Assembly (NCBI GenBank): GCA_013361935.1 | Contig: JABFXC010000163.1 | Span: 23,235 to 87,234, forward strand | Length of the DNA: 64,000 nt | DNA from: Gemmatimonadaceae bacterium | GTDB taxonomy: Bacteria; Gemmatimonadota; Gemmatimonadetes; Gemmatimonadales; Gemmatimonadaceae | Reading direction: 5' to 3' | Part shown: in pieces, positions 10,321 to 20,181 of the stretch | How positions within the stretch are numbered: the stretch's first letter is position 1 | How the letters are laid out: every line of letters begins with the position of its first letter | Made by a program: the position numbers and the translations under genes | The notes under the pieces: model-generated | Database searches by the model: none | Told to the model about the DNA's origin: nothing | The model's input: only the letters and a program-made list of their open reading frames with translations

Positions 10321-11214
10321 TTACTGCTCGATCTCGTCGCTCTTCGTGATCGTGTCGGTGTTGTTCTTCAGCGGTCCATATCCCGCGCGTCCCGGATGGT
10401 CGGTGATCTGGACGAGCGCGTCGCCGAAGTTGTTCGCGTAGTTGCTCTCCGCGAACTGGTGGCACATGCCGGTCGCGGGGTCCTTCACGCGCGGGCAGTT
10501 CCCCTTTTTGTCCGGCGCGTACGCGGGGTTCACCTCGACCTGGATGTGGTAGACGCCCGGCGGCACCACCGCCTGGCCGTCCCCGCCGTCGAGCACGAAG
10601 TACTGGCCGCCGAGCTTGAAGACGTAGGTGTCGGCCCATCCGTCGCTGATCCCCTGGAAGCCGTCGCGCGTGAGGTTGCCGCAGTTGCGATAGTTCCAGG
10701 TCCCGTCGCCGTTGTTGACGTTGTACGGGTCGGTGTCGAGCATGCAGAAGCCGCGCTTCGCCGCCTTCCAGACGTGGCCGTCTTCCCCGACGAGCTTGTA
10801 GGTCGCGTAGTGCTGGAAGTGGAAGTGGCCATGGCAGCTCGCGAACTCGAAGAGCCCGTCCTGGTCGGCGAAGCTGCCGTCGCCGTTCGGGTCCATGTGC
10901 TTGAGCGGGCTGCCGACGAAGACGTCGGCGTTGCCGATGTTCGGCGTCGTCACGGTGAAGCGGAGGATGTTGTGCGTCCCCGGCGTCACGCCGCCCTCGA
11001 TGACGCTGCAGAAATCGGCGGGAAGATCCTCGACGCGGTTGACCCAGTTCTGCTGCGTGGCCTTGCTGTCGACGATGAGATCCGGAAGGCCGACGGTATC
11101 GACCGCGTTCTGCGTGAGCGAGGGCCGGCTCGACGGACCGGTGGGACCCGTCCGCGACGTGTCGGCGCACGCGACGGCGAGGAGGGCAGCGACGGATAGT
11201 GCGAGGACGCGCAT
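10321..11214 (-). CDS. Lysyl-oxidase-like lipoprotein
   Basis: LLAVACAD lipobox. SCHGHFHFQHYATYKL, AAKRGFCMLDT, GISDGWADTY, GVYHIQVEVNPAY...ESNYANNF resemble animal LOX motifs. Confidence 0.8.
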   Translation of the reverse strand: MRVLALSVAALLAVACADTSRTGPTGPSSRPSLTQNAVDTVGLPDLIVDSKATQQNWVNRVEDLPADFCSVIEGGVTPGTHNILRFTVTTPNIGNADVFVGSPLKHMDPNGDGSFADQDGLFEFASCHGHFHFQHYATYKLVGEDGHVWKAAKRGFCMLDTDPYNVNNGDGTWNYRNCGNLTRDGFQGISDGWADTYVFKLGGQYFVLDGGDGQAVVPPGVYHIQVEVNPAYAPDKKGNCPRVKDPATGMCHQFAESNYANNFGDALVQITDHPGRAGYGPLKNNTDTITKSDEIEQ

Positions 11215-11485
11215 GGAGACCTCTGACTGAGGGGGTTTTCAGCAGGGCCCGGAAGGCTGCGTCGCCTTGAGGGACTGGAAGCCTGGAGCTTCGCAGGCCC
11301 TGAGCATGCACCGGCCAGGCGGCGTCGGCAAGCCCGCGTCGCGACCGCCAGCGACGGCGTTCACCATGCGCCGCCTGCCGTTCGCCCCGGCGAATCTCCG
11401 GCGGCCACGCGCGATCCATCCGGCGCGGTATGCCTCTCGCGGCGAGGCAGTCGTTCGTGTCCCTTACGCAACCCGGGAGGGTTCC

Positions 11486-11605
11486 ATGCGCATCCGCATC
11501 GCCATGCTCCTCGTCGCCGCCTCGCTCGTCACGCTCTCCGGCTGTCACCATCGCAAGGGCGGCTACCTGACGCCGGCGCAGGCCACGGCGCACGCGACGC
11601 GTTAG
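11486..11605 (+). CDS. Small predicted lipoprotein (39 aa)
   Basis: MRIRIAMLLVAASLVTLSGCHHRKGGYLTPAQATAHATR. The stop codon lies inside a CGTTAGGC motif. Confidence 0.4.
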   Translation: MRIRIAMLLVAASLVTLSGCHHRKGGYLTPAQATAHATR

Positions 11606-11637
11606 GCGCCGCGCCCGTCGGGCACGCGGCCCGGCGC

Positions 11638-13866
11638 TCACCGGTGCCAGACGCCATCGATGAACGCGCCGAGCCGGTCGCGCAGCCCCGCCGAGAGCGA
11701 CTCCAGCGGCGGCTGCTTCACGAGCCGCAGCGTTCCACGCTGATCGAGCACCTCGGCGTGGGAGTCGCCGTGCTTGCCGCGCCAGAAGCGCAGCGTCGCG
11801 GTCGCGCCTCCGACGCGCAGGTCGTGCAGGATCACTTCGGGCAGCCACGGCGGGAGCACGGGGTCGACGACGAGGAGCTCCAGCGGCGCCACGGGCTGAA
11901 GGCCGAGCAGGGAGTGCACGAGGAGCGCGAAGCCGCTCGCGTTCCAGAGCTGCGGGGCGTTCGCACGCGGATACGCGCCCGGCGTCGGACGCTCGTGCCG
12001 CGCGTAGCCACCGACGCATTCGGGAATGCGAGCGTCGGGATACAGCGCGGCGAGATCGAACAGCGCGCGCGAGAGCTCGACCGCGCGCGCGTCGAAGCCG
12101 AACCGCCGCAGCCCGAAGACGATCGTGGCGTTCTCCACCGCCCAGACCGCGCCGAGGTGGTAGTCGATCGGGCCATAGGAAGTGTGCTCGCTCGAGAGCG
12201 TGCGGATCCCCCAGCCGCTGAACATGTCCGGCGCGAAGAGCCGGTCGACGAGCGCGGGCAGGTGCTCGTCGCTGACGATGCCGGCGGCGAGGCAGTGGCC
12301 CGCGTTCGACGTGCAGCCGCGGACGAGCCGCTTCTCCGCGTCGAGCGCGACGCCGATGCAGTCATCATCCGCGACCCACCAGTCGCGGTTGAAGCGCTCC
12401 TTGAGATCCATCGCCGAATGCCAGTACGCCTTCGCGTCGTCCCGGGCGCCCATGACCCAGCTCAACACGGCGAACAGCTGCTGCGCGGCGTACCAGTAGC
12501 CCTGGAGCTCGCAGGTCCCGAGCGGAGCGGGCACCGGACGACCGTCCTCGTAGACGATGGCGTTCCCCGAGTCCTTCCAGCCCTGGTTCTTGGTGCCGCC
12601 GCGCGAACGAGTCTCGTATTCGAGATACCCGTCGCCGTCCATGTCGCCGTAGGCGCGCGCCCAGTCGAGCACGCGGCGCGCGGCGTCCCAGTGCCGCTCG
12701 AGACAGCGCTTGTCGCCGGTCCACGAATACAGGTGGGCGAGCGAGATGACGAACATGAACGGGCTCGCGTAGTCGGCGTAATACGCGGAGAACGGATTCA
12801 GGTTCAGCCGCTCGAGCGGCCCGCGGCGCAGCTGGAACGGGATGCGCCCCGGCTGCTCGTCGCGCCGGTCGTCGACACGGTCGCCCTGGAGGCGGCCGAG
12901 CCGCGTGAGGCTGGCGTCGAGCAGCTGGCCGTGGTCCACGAAGGCCGACTGCCAGCCGGCGGTGATCGCGTCGCGGCCGAACAGGGCGGGGTAGGCCGGC
13001 ATCCCCGCCTGCGGGGCGAGCCACTCGTCGGGCTCACCGTGCAGCAGCGGGAACGAGGCGAGATCGCGCAGGTTGCGCTCGATGATCGTCTGCTCCGCCG
13101 AACTGGCCGGCGTCTCGATGCGCGTGAAGGAGCGTCGCCACGCGGACCATGCCTTCTCGCGTGCCTCGACATCGTGCTGCGACAGCTCGTCGCGAAAATC
13201 GCCCGGCACGATGGCGAGTGCGACGGCCGCGGTCTGCTGCGTGTGGAGCGTGAGGCGCGCCGCGAGACCGTCGTCCGCTTCGTGCCAGTCGCCGTCGCCG
13301 GTGGCCGAGACTCGCGTCTCGTAGGGCAGATCCGGATGCGCATAATGGAAGCGCAGCACGTTCGCGCCGCGCTGCGTCGTCACGGGTGCGTCCTGCCACC
13401 GTTTCCCCGCGAGCGCTTCCTGGATGTCGGCGAAGTCGGCGTCGAGCGTGAAGCCGAGGTCGAAGGAGACCGTTCGCTGCGCGCGGTTGCTGACCTCGAG
13501 CACCACGCGCAGGCCGGCCATCGCGACGTCGTAGCGGAGCCGGATGTCGAGCGCCCGGTACGGGATGCCGTGGTCGTCCGTCCGGACCTCGTCGCCGGAC
13601 TGCCCCGTCCCTCCGCCGCCGAAGGTGTGCATCTCCGGATGGACGTAGTCGAAGCGCAGCCGCGTGGGATCGTCGACGGCCGCTTCACAGACCCACGGCT
13701 CGCGCCCGTCGATCGTCAGGCGCAGCGTGCGCAGGTACCGCGCCTCGCGAAAGTAGAAGCCGGAGAGCGTCTGGTCGCCGCCGCACTGGCCGCGCTGATT
13801 CACGATCAGTTGCGCCTGACCGTGCCAGGCGTGCAGCAGCTCGGGACGAACGTAGGTCTGCGACAT
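11638..13866 (-). CDS. Amylo-alpha-1,6-glucosidase / glycogen-debranching-like protein
   Basis: LIVNQRGQCGGDQTLSGFYFREARYLRTLRLTIDG...YPALFGRDAITAGWQSAF...GDMDGDGYLEYETRSRGGTKNQGWKDSGNAI. Confidence 0.85.
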   Translation of the reverse strand: MSQTYVRPELLHAWHGQAQLIVNQRGQCGGDQTLSGFYFREARYLRTLRLTIDGREPWVCEAAVDDPTRLRFDYVHPEMHTFGGGGTGQSGDEVRTDDHGIPYRALDIRLRYDVAMAGLRVVLEVSNRAQRTVSFDLGFTLDADFADIQEALAGKRWQDAPVTTQRGANVLRFHYAHPDLPYETRVSATGDGDWHEADDGLAARLTLHTQQTAAVALAIVPGDFRDELSQHDVEAREKAWSAWRRSFTRIETPASSAEQTIIERNLRDLASFPLLHGEPDEWLAPQAGMPAYPALFGRDAITAGWQSAFVDHGQLLDASLTRLGRLQGDRVDDRRDEQPGRIPFQLRRGPLERLNLNPFSAYYADYASPFMFVISLAHLYSWTGDKRCLERHWDAARRVLDWARAYGDMDGDGYLEYETRSRGGTKNQGWKDSGNAIVYEDGRPVPAPLGTCELQGYWYAAQQLFAVLSWVMGARDDAKAYWHSAMDLKERFNRDWWVADDDCIGVALDAEKRLVRGCTSNAGHCLAAGIVSDEHLPALVDRLFAPDMFSGWGIRTLSSEHTSYGPIDYHLGAVWAVENATIVFGLRRFGFDARAVELSRALFDLAALYPDARIPECVGGYARHERPTPGAYPRANAPQLWNASGFALLVHSLLGLQPVAPLELLVVDPVLPPWLPEVILHDLRVGGATATLRFWRGKHGDSHAEVLDQRGTLRLVKQPPLESLSAGLRDRLGAFIDGVWHR

Positions 13867-14143
13867 CGGCGAGACGGATCGTCGATGTCGTCCGCTCAAT
13901 CGGCCCGCCCGGGCGTGGCGGCGGTGTCGGCGCGGACGACGAAGGTGAGAAGGTCGCCCGCCGCCGGCACTGGCCGGCGGATCTCGTGCGTGCTCACTGC
14001 GCGGTGGTCCACGACGAGGTGGTGCGAGAGACATGCCATGCGGCGCCGCGGCGGAACATGGCCGCTCGCGTCGTGCCGGTCCGCTATTCGCAGTCAGGTC
14101 GGATGAGCTGTCTCGTTCCGACCAGAACCCGGAGCCATGGAGC

Positions 14144-14659
14144 ATGGAAGCCAGAGCGAAGCTGTTCGGACACTCGATCCACCAGATGCTGATTCCCTTT
14201 CCTTTCGGCCTGCTCGCGACGGCGGTCATCTTCGACATCATCCGTCTGGCCAGCGGCACGCCGAAGTTCTCCGAGGTGGCCTACTGGATGATCGCGGCGG
14301 GCGTGATCAGCGGGCTGCTCGCGGCGCCGTTCGGGACGGCCGACTGGACGAAGATCCCCAGCGGGACGCGCGCGAAGCGCGTCGGCGCGATGCACGGCAT
14401 CGGGAACGTGGTGCTCGTCGTGCTCTTCGCCGGAAGCTGGTTGCTGCGCAGCGGCGATCCGACGACGCCCGGCACGCTCGCCTACGTGCTCTCGTTCGCG
14501 GGCTTCCTGCTCGCTCTCGTCACCGGCTGGCTGGGCGGCGAGCTGGTGGACCGCCTGGGAGTGGGCGTCGACAGCGGCGCGCACGTGGACGCACCGAGCT
14601 CGCTCTCGGGAAGACCGGCGACGGCGGAGGTGACCGCCTCCCGCTCTGCACGCGCCTGA
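14144..14659 (+). CDS. DUF2231 membrane protein (paralog 1)
   Basis: HSIHQMLIPFPFGLLATAVIFD...AMHGIGNVVLVVLFAG...GWLGGELVDRLGVGV. Confidence 0.8.
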   Translation: MEARAKLFGHSIHQMLIPFPFGLLATAVIFDIIRLASGTPKFSEVAYWMIAAGVISGLLAAPFGTADWTKIPSGTRAKRVGAMHGIGNVVLVVLFAGSWLLRSGDPTTPGTLAYVLSFAGFLLALVTGWLGGELVDRLGVGVDSGAHVDAPSSLSGRPATAEVTASRSARA

Positions 14660-14669
14660 GGGGATCATC

Positions 14670-16436
14670 ATGAGCACCGACAAGAAGCGCTCGGCGGCCG
14701 AGATCCTCGTCGATCGCCTGCTCGACTGGGAGGTCGATACCATCTTCGGACTCCCGGGCGACGGCATCAACGGGATCATGGAGGCGCTCCGCGTCCGGCA
14801 GGAGCGTGTCCGCTTCATCCACGTCCGGCACGAGGAAGCGGCCGCGTTCATGGCCTGCGCGTACGCCAAGTACACGGGGCGCCTCGGCGTCTGCCTCGCC
14901 ACCTCGGGGCCCGGCGCAATCCATCTCCTCAACGGGCTGTACGACGCGAAGCTCGACGGCGCGCCGGTGCTCGCGATCACGGGGCAGACGTACCACGACC
15001 TGCTCGGGATGCACTACCAGCAGGAGGTCGATCTCCTCGCGCTCTTCAAGGACGTCGCGCTGTTCAACCAGCAGGTGATGGGCGCGGCGCACGCGGAGAG
15101 CCTCGTCGACGCCGCCTGCCGCGCGGCGCTCGCCGGACGTGGCGTCGCGCACCTCACCTGTCCGGTCGATCTCCAGGAGCAGACCCTCGAGCACGACGAG
15201 CGATCGGAGAAGAACATCGAGGGGCACACCTCCCGCGCCTGGTCGCCGCCGATCATGGTGCCGCCGCACGCGGAGATCGTCGCCGCGGCGCGGCTGCTGA
15301 GCGAGAAGAAGAAGACGGTGATCCTCGCCGGCCGGGGAGCGCTCGGCGCGGGGACGCTTCTCGAGGAAGCGGCCGAGCGTCTGGGGGCACCGATCGTCAA
15401 GCCGCTGCTCGGCAAGGCGACGGTGCCGGACGACTCACCCTACACGACCGGCGGCATCGGCCTGCTCGGCACGGCGCCGTCCGAGGAGGCGATGGAGGAG
15501 TGTGACTCGCTGCTCATCGTCGGGTCGAGCTTCCCGTACATGGACTACTACCCGAAGCCGGGCCAGGCGACCGCCATCCAGATCGACGCGGACCCGGCGC
15601 GCATCGGACTTCGGTATCCGGTGTCTCGCGGCCTCGCCGGCGACGCGAAGGCGACGCTCGAGGTCCTCGTGCCGCTGCTCGACCGGCGCCGCGATCGCTC
15701 GTTCCTCGAGACGGCGCAGAAGCGCGTGAAGGAGTGGAACGCGCTGATGGACGATCGCGGCACGCGCAGCGACAAGCCGCTCAAGCCGCAGGTGGTCGCG
15801 CACGAGCTGAGCGCGCTGCTCGCCGACGACGCGATCATCAGCACCGACAGCGGCACGGTCACCGCGTGGGCCGCGCGGCACATCCGCATCCGGCGCGGGC
15901 AGCAGTTCTCCTGCTCGGGCAACCTGGCGACGATGGCGCCGGGTCTTCCGTACACCATCGCCGCGCAGCTCGCGTACCCGGGCCGGCAGTGCGTGGCGTT
16001 CGTCGGCGACGGCGCCTTCGCGATGCTCATGGCGGAGTTCGCGACCGCGGTGAAGTACGAGCTTCCGATCACGGTGGTGGTGATCCGCAACGACACGCTG
16101 GGGATGATCAAGTGGGAGCAGATGGTCTTCCTCGGCAACCCGGAGTACGGTGTCCAGCTCAATCCGATCGACTTCGTGAAGTTCGCCGAGGCGTGCGGCG
16201 GCGTCGGGTTTCGGTGCGAGAAGGCGAAGGAGGTGCGGGGCGTGCTCAAGGAGGCACTGGCGTCGAAGCGGCCGGCGCTCGTCGAAGCGGTGGTGGATCC
16301 GTACGAGCCGCCGATGCCGCCGCGGATCAAGCTGAAGCAGGCGGAGCACATGGCGAAGGCGCTGGCGCGCGGCGAGCCGCACCGCGGACGCATCGCGCTC
16401 ACGCTCTTCCGCGACAAGGTGCACGAGCTGTTCTGA
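14670..16436 (+). CDS. Thiamine-pyrophosphate enzyme, pyruvate oxidase/PoxB-like
   Basis: AEILVDRLLDWEVDTIFGLPGDGINGIMEAL, HVRHEEAAAFMACAYAKYTG, CLATSGPGAIHLLNGLYDAK, TPP motif GDGAFAMLMAEFATAVKYELPITVVVIRND. Confidence 0.9.
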   Translation: MSTDKKRSAAEILVDRLLDWEVDTIFGLPGDGINGIMEALRVRQERVRFIHVRHEEAAAFMACAYAKYTGRLGVCLATSGPGAIHLLNGLYDAKLDGAPVLAITGQTYHDLLGMHYQQEVDLLALFKDVALFNQQVMGAAHAESLVDAACRAALAGRGVAHLTCPVDLQEQTLEHDERSEKNIEGHTSRAWSPPIMVPPHAEIVAAARLLSEKKKTVILAGRGALGAGTLLEEAAERLGAPIVKPLLGKATVPDDSPYTTGGIGLLGTAPSEEAMEECDSLLIVGSSFPYMDYYPKPGQATAIQIDADPARIGLRYPVSRGLAGDAKATLEVLVPLLDRRRDRSFLETAQKRVKEWNALMDDRGTRSDKPLKPQVVAHELSALLADDAIISTDSGTVTAWAARHIRIRRGQQFSCSGNLATMAPGLPYTIAAQLAYPGRQCVAFVGDGAFAMLMAEFATAVKYELPITVVVIRNDTLGMIKWEQMVFLGNPEYGVQLNPIDFVKFAEACGGVGFRCEKAKEVRGVLKEALASKRPALVEAVVDPYEPPMPPRIKLKQAEHMAKALARGEPHRGRIALTLFRDKVHELF

Positions 16437-16456
16437 CCGCGCGGAGGACGACCGTC

Positions 16457-16987
16457 ATGCGCCGCGCCGCGCCCCTGCACCCCATCCTCGTGCACTTCAC
16501 GATCGCGCTGACCGCGACCGCGCTCGCCTTCGACCTGCTCGGCCGCGTGCTCCACGCGCCGGGACTCGCGGTGGCGGGCTGGTGGACGCTCGCGTTCAGC
16601 GCGGCGGCGACGGTTCCGACCGTCGCCACCGGCGTGGTGTCGCGTCTCGGGGTCGACATCGGCGAAGGGGAGGCGCGGGCGTATCTGCGGCTGCACATGG
16701 CGCTCGGTCCGGTGTTCTTCGGGATGCTCGTGGCGATGACGGTCTGGCGCGCGGTGCTCTGGACCGCCGGGCGGGAGGTCGGCTGGTGGTATCTCGCCGC
16801 GTTAGGCCTCACGGCCGCGACGATGGCGGTGCAGGGGTACCTGGGCGGCGAGCTCGTCTACCGCTGGGGCGCGGCGGTGGAGGGCCGGCACCGCGACCTG
16901 CGGCAGCGTCACGCGTCGGACACGCCACCGCGGCCGCGTCGCGACACGCGCCCCGAGCCCGCGCATCCGGCGCCGGGCGGCGCATGA
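16457..16987 (+). CDS. DUF2231 membrane protein (paralog 2)
   Basis: HPILVHFTIALTATALAFD...LHMALGPVFFGMLV...GYLGGELVYRWGAAV. Confidence 0.8.
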   Translation: MRRAAPLHPILVHFTIALTATALAFDLLGRVLHAPGLAVAGWWTLAFSAAATVPTVATGVVSRLGVDIGEGEARAYLRLHMALGPVFFGMLVAMTVWRAVLWTAGREVGWWYLAALGLTAATMAVQGYLGGELVYRWGAAVEGRHRDLRQRHASDTPPRPRRDTRPEPAHPAPGGA

Positions 16988-17796
16988 GCACCTTTCTCGG
17001 CTGGAACGGGCTGCGCTGGCTGAACGCGCTGACCGCGATCATGGTGCTGCTCGTGATGGTCGACGCGTTCATCGGGCATTACCGCTCGGGATTCGCGGTA
17101 CGCGCGCAGTACACGCCATTCCTGAGCGGGGGCGCGATCCTGATCGCCGCGGTGCTGGCGGGCATCGCGCCGCACGAGGGCTGGGCGCTCCAGCTGCTGC
17201 TCGTCACCGGCGCGGGCGGGGTCCTCACGGGGATCGTCGGCGCGGGCTATCACCACTACTACGGGATCACGAGCAAGCCCGGAGGCTACGGCTGGCTGCT
17301 GCACCACCTGATGCATCACGCGCCGCCCCTCGCGCCGTTCGCGCTCTCGGCGGTGGGCGCGCTCGCCGTGCTCGTCGCGACGGGGCTGCGCGGCTCGGGC
17401 GCCGTCCTCGGCGTCCCGCTCCGGACCGCGGCGCTGTGCGTGGTCGCGGTGACGCTCGCCGGCGCGGCGCTCCAAGCGACGCTGCTCCACTATCGCGGGG
17501 CGTTCAACAACCCGCTCATGTACGCCCCGCTCACCACGCCGGTGCTCTCGGCGGCCGCGGTGCCGTGGCTCATCCTCACGCGCGGGCGCTGGGCGCTGCT
17601 CTCGGTGACGGTGCTCTTCGAGGCCACCTTTCTCATCGGCTTCGTCGGCCTCGGGATGCACCTTCGCGGCTTCGACCGGATGATGGGCGGGCTCCGCGTG
17701 GCGCTGCCTAACGTTCTGGATGGTCCGGCGATGACGGCCCCGGCGCTCTTCTCGGGATTCGCCGCCGCGGGGCTCACCGCCCTCTACCTGCTGTGA
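16984..17796 (+). CDS. Polytopic membrane protein, His-rich loops
   Basis: Multiple TM segments. YHHYYG and LLHHLMHHAPP motifs. ATGA overlap with the upstream DUF2231 gene. Confidence 0.75.
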   Translation: MSTFLGWNGLRWLNALTAIMVLLVMVDAFIGHYRSGFAVRAQYTPFLSGGAILIAAVLAGIAPHEGWALQLLLVTGAGGVLTGIVGAGYHHYYGITSKPGGYGWLLHHLMHHAPPLAPFALSAVGALAVLVATGLRGSGAVLGVPLRTAALCVVAVTLAGAALQATLLHYRGAFNNPLMYAPLTTPVLSAAAVPWLILTRGRWALLSVTVLFEATFLIGFVGLGMHLRGFDRMMGGLRVALPNVLDGPAMTAPALFSGFAAAGLTALYLL

Positions 17797-17821
17797 CGTC
17801 GACGTCGGTCGCGGCGCGAGC

Positions 17822-18466
17822 ATGAGCGGGGGCGAGGGCGACTCCTTCCGGCCGCGCTACCCGGGCTACGACGTCCTCGCCAAGTGGTCGTCGCCCGACT
17901 GGGACGATCAGACGCGCGACGTCGTGAGGCGGCGGATCGAGGAGGTGCCGCCGATCCGCTTCTTCACGGGCGACGAAGCCGCCCTGCTCGCGGCCGTCGC
18001 CGAACGCATCGTCCCGCAACCCGACCGCGCGGCCGGGGCGCGCGTCCCCATCGTCCCGTTCATCGACGAGCGGCTGCACGAGGACCGGCGGCAGGGGTAT
18101 CGCTACGAGGGAATCCCGCCGCAGCGCGAGGCGTGGCGCGCGGGGCTCGCGGGCATCGAGGCGACGAGCCGCGCGCTCCACGGACGCGCGTTCGTCGCGC
18201 TCGCCGACGCGGAGCAGGACGAGGTGCTCCGCCGTGTCGAGCGCGGCGACCCGCCCGGCGATGCGTGGGCCGGGCTGGACGCCAGGCGGTTCTTCACGAG
18301 CGTGCTGTGCGAGACGGTGGTCAAGACGTACTACGCGCATCCCCTCGCGTGGAACGAGACCGGGTACAACGGGCCGTCCTCGCCGCGCGGCCACGTCCGC
18401 AAGTGGATCGGTGGCGTCGATCCGTGGGAGGCGCACGAGCGCGACGCGCGATGGGGGACCGGATGA
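17822..18466 (+). CDS. Gluconate 2-dehydrogenase subunit 3 family protein
   Basis: RFFTGDEAALLAAVAERIVPQPD...VPIVPFIDERL...RRFFTSVLCETVVKTYYAHPLAWNETGYNGPSSPRGHV. Confidence 0.8.
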   Translation: MSGGEGDSFRPRYPGYDVLAKWSSPDWDDQTRDVVRRRIEEVPPIRFFTGDEAALLAAVAERIVPQPDRAAGARVPIVPFIDERLHEDRRQGYRYEGIPPQREAWRAGLAGIEATSRALHGRAFVALADAEQDEVLRRVERGDPPGDAWAGLDARRFFTSVLCETVVKTYYAHPLAWNETGYNGPSSPRGHVRKWIGGVDPWEAHERDARWGTG

Positions 18467-20181
18467 CGCGCGTCGCCGATGCGCGCGAGCGGACCCTCAC
18501 GGCGCCGGGGATCGACGGCGAGCGTGTCCCCATGCGCGACCGCTCGCGCGAGGAGGTCGACTTCTGCATCGTCGGAGCGGGGGCGGGGGGCGGGACGCTC
18601 GGCGCGAAGCTCGCCGAAGCCGGGTTCAGCGTCGTCATCATCGATGCCGGCCCGCACTGGGATCCGACGCGCGACTTCGTCTCCGACGAGGCGGCGTCGC
18701 ATCCGCTGTTCTGGACGGACGAGCGCATCTCCGCCGGCGAGCATCCGATCGAGCTCGGGTCGAACAACTCGGGACGTGGCGTCGGGGGAAGCACCGTCCA
18801 CTACTCGATGATCGCGATGCGGGCGCACCCCGACGACTTCCGCCGGCGAACGATCCTCGGCGAGATCGCCGGTGCCGAGCTGCGGGACTGGCCGTTAGGC
18901 TACGCCGACCTCGAGCCGTTCTACGAGGAGGTCGAGCACGATCTGCAGGTCGCCGGCCCCACGTTCTATCCGTGGGGGCGGCGCCGGAAGCGCTATCCGC
19001 AGCGCGAGCACGACCTCAACGCGTGCGCGAAGGTGCTCGTGGAGGGATGCACGAAGCTCGGCATCCCGGTCGCGCCGGCGCCGATCGCGACGCTGAGCGC
19101 GCCGCATCGCGGCCGGTCGCCGTGCGTCTACCGCGGATTCTGCAACTACGGCTGCACCACCAACGCGAAGAGCTCCGTCCTCGTCACGTACGTTCCGCGC
19201 GCGATCCGCGCCGGTGCCGAGGTGCGTCCGGGGTGCATGGCGGCGCGCATCGAGCACGACAGCCGCGGCCTCGCGACGGGAGTGCTCTATTTCCGCGCCG
19301 ACGGCGCCGAGCTGCACCGGCAGCGCGCCCGTAACGTCGTCGTCGCCGGATACGCGGTGGAGACGCCGCGGCTGCTGCTCGGCAGCGCGAGCGCGATGTT
19401 CCCCGACGGGATGGCCAACTCCTCGGGCTGCGTCGGGCGATGCTTCATGGTGCACACCGGCGACCAGGTGTTCGCGAAGTTCCCCGAGCGCATCAACCAG
19501 TACAAGGCGCCCCCGCCCGGCGGCGCGATCACCGAGCACTTCAACCGCACCATCCCGGGCGAGGCGTTCGTCTGCGGCTACACGATCGAGGTCGTGGGAC
19601 CGCACGTGGTGGACTTCGCCTCGCGCATGGCGACGTCGCGGGGGCTCTGGGGAGCGTCGCTGCGGCGCGAGATGCTCGACTACAACTACTGGTCGGGGCT
19701 CGGGATCGTCGGCGAGGTGCTGCCGCGGCGCGACAACCGCGTCGAGCTGCATCACGACGAGCGCGACCGCCACGGCCTCCCCATCCCGCGCGTCGTCTTC
19801 GGCTACCACGGGAACGACCAGGCCATCGTGCGGCACGCGGTCCGTCAGATGACATCCATCCTCGAGGCGGCGGGCGGGCGCGAGAGCTGGCACGCCGACC
19901 GCACCGCGCATCTGCTCGGCGGCTGCCGCATGGGCCACGACCCGCACGACAGCGTCGTGGACGCGGACTGCCGCTCGCACGACGTGCCGAACCTCTGGAT
20001 CTGCGACGGCTCGGTGTTTCCGACCTCGGCGGCGGTGAACCCGTCGCTCACGATCCAGGCGATCGCGTCGCGGACTGCGGCGCGCATCCGCGAGCTCGCC
20101 GCGCGCCGCGAGCTGTCGCCGCACCACGGGCACGCGGCGCCGGCCGCGCGCATCCACCCTGCACCGCGAGGCACCGCATGA
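18463..20181 (+). CDS. GMC-family FAD oxidoreductase (gluconate/sugar dehydrogenase large subunit-like)
   Basis: VDFCIVGAGAGGGTLGAKLAEAGFSVVIIDAG, GRGVGGSTVHY, HLLGGCRMGHDP, NLWICDGSVFPTSAAVNPSLTIQAIASRTA. Confidence 0.9.
   Translation: MTRVADARERTLTAPGIDGERVPMRDRSREEVDFCIVGAGAGGGTLGAKLAEAGFSVVIIDAGPHWDPTRDFVSDEAASHPLFWTDERISAGEHPIELGSNNSGRGVGGSTVHYSMIAMRAHPDDFRRRTILGEIAGAELRDWPLGYADLEPFYEEVEHDLQVAGPTFYPWGRRRKRYPQREHDLNACAKVLVEGCTKLGIPVAPAPIATLSAPHRGRSPCVYRGFCNYGCTTNAKSSVLVTYVPRAIRAGAEVRPGCMAARIEHDSRGLATGVLYFRADGAELHRQRARNVVVAGYAVETPRLLLGSASAMFPDGMANSSGCVGRCFMVHTGDQVFAKFPERINQYKAPPPGGAITEHFNRTIPGEAFVCGYTIEVVGPHVVDFASRMATSRGLWGASLRREMLDYNYWSGLGIVGEVLPRRDNRVELHHDERDRHGLPIPRVVFGYHGNDQAIVRHAVRQMTSILEAAGGRESWHADRTAHLLGGCRMGHDPHDSVVDADCRSHDVPNLWICDGSVFPTSAAVNPSLTIQAIASRTAARIRELAARRELSPHHGHAAPAARIHPAPRGTA

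Noticed and set aside
9209-12019. 936-aa minus-strand ORF
   Set aside because: Low-complexity Arg-rich shadow frame across several well-supported genes and terminators.
11644-14106. 820-aa plus-strand ORF antisense to the debranching-like enzyme
   Set aside because: Shadow ORF, no recognisable domains. The minus-strand protein has conserved motifs.
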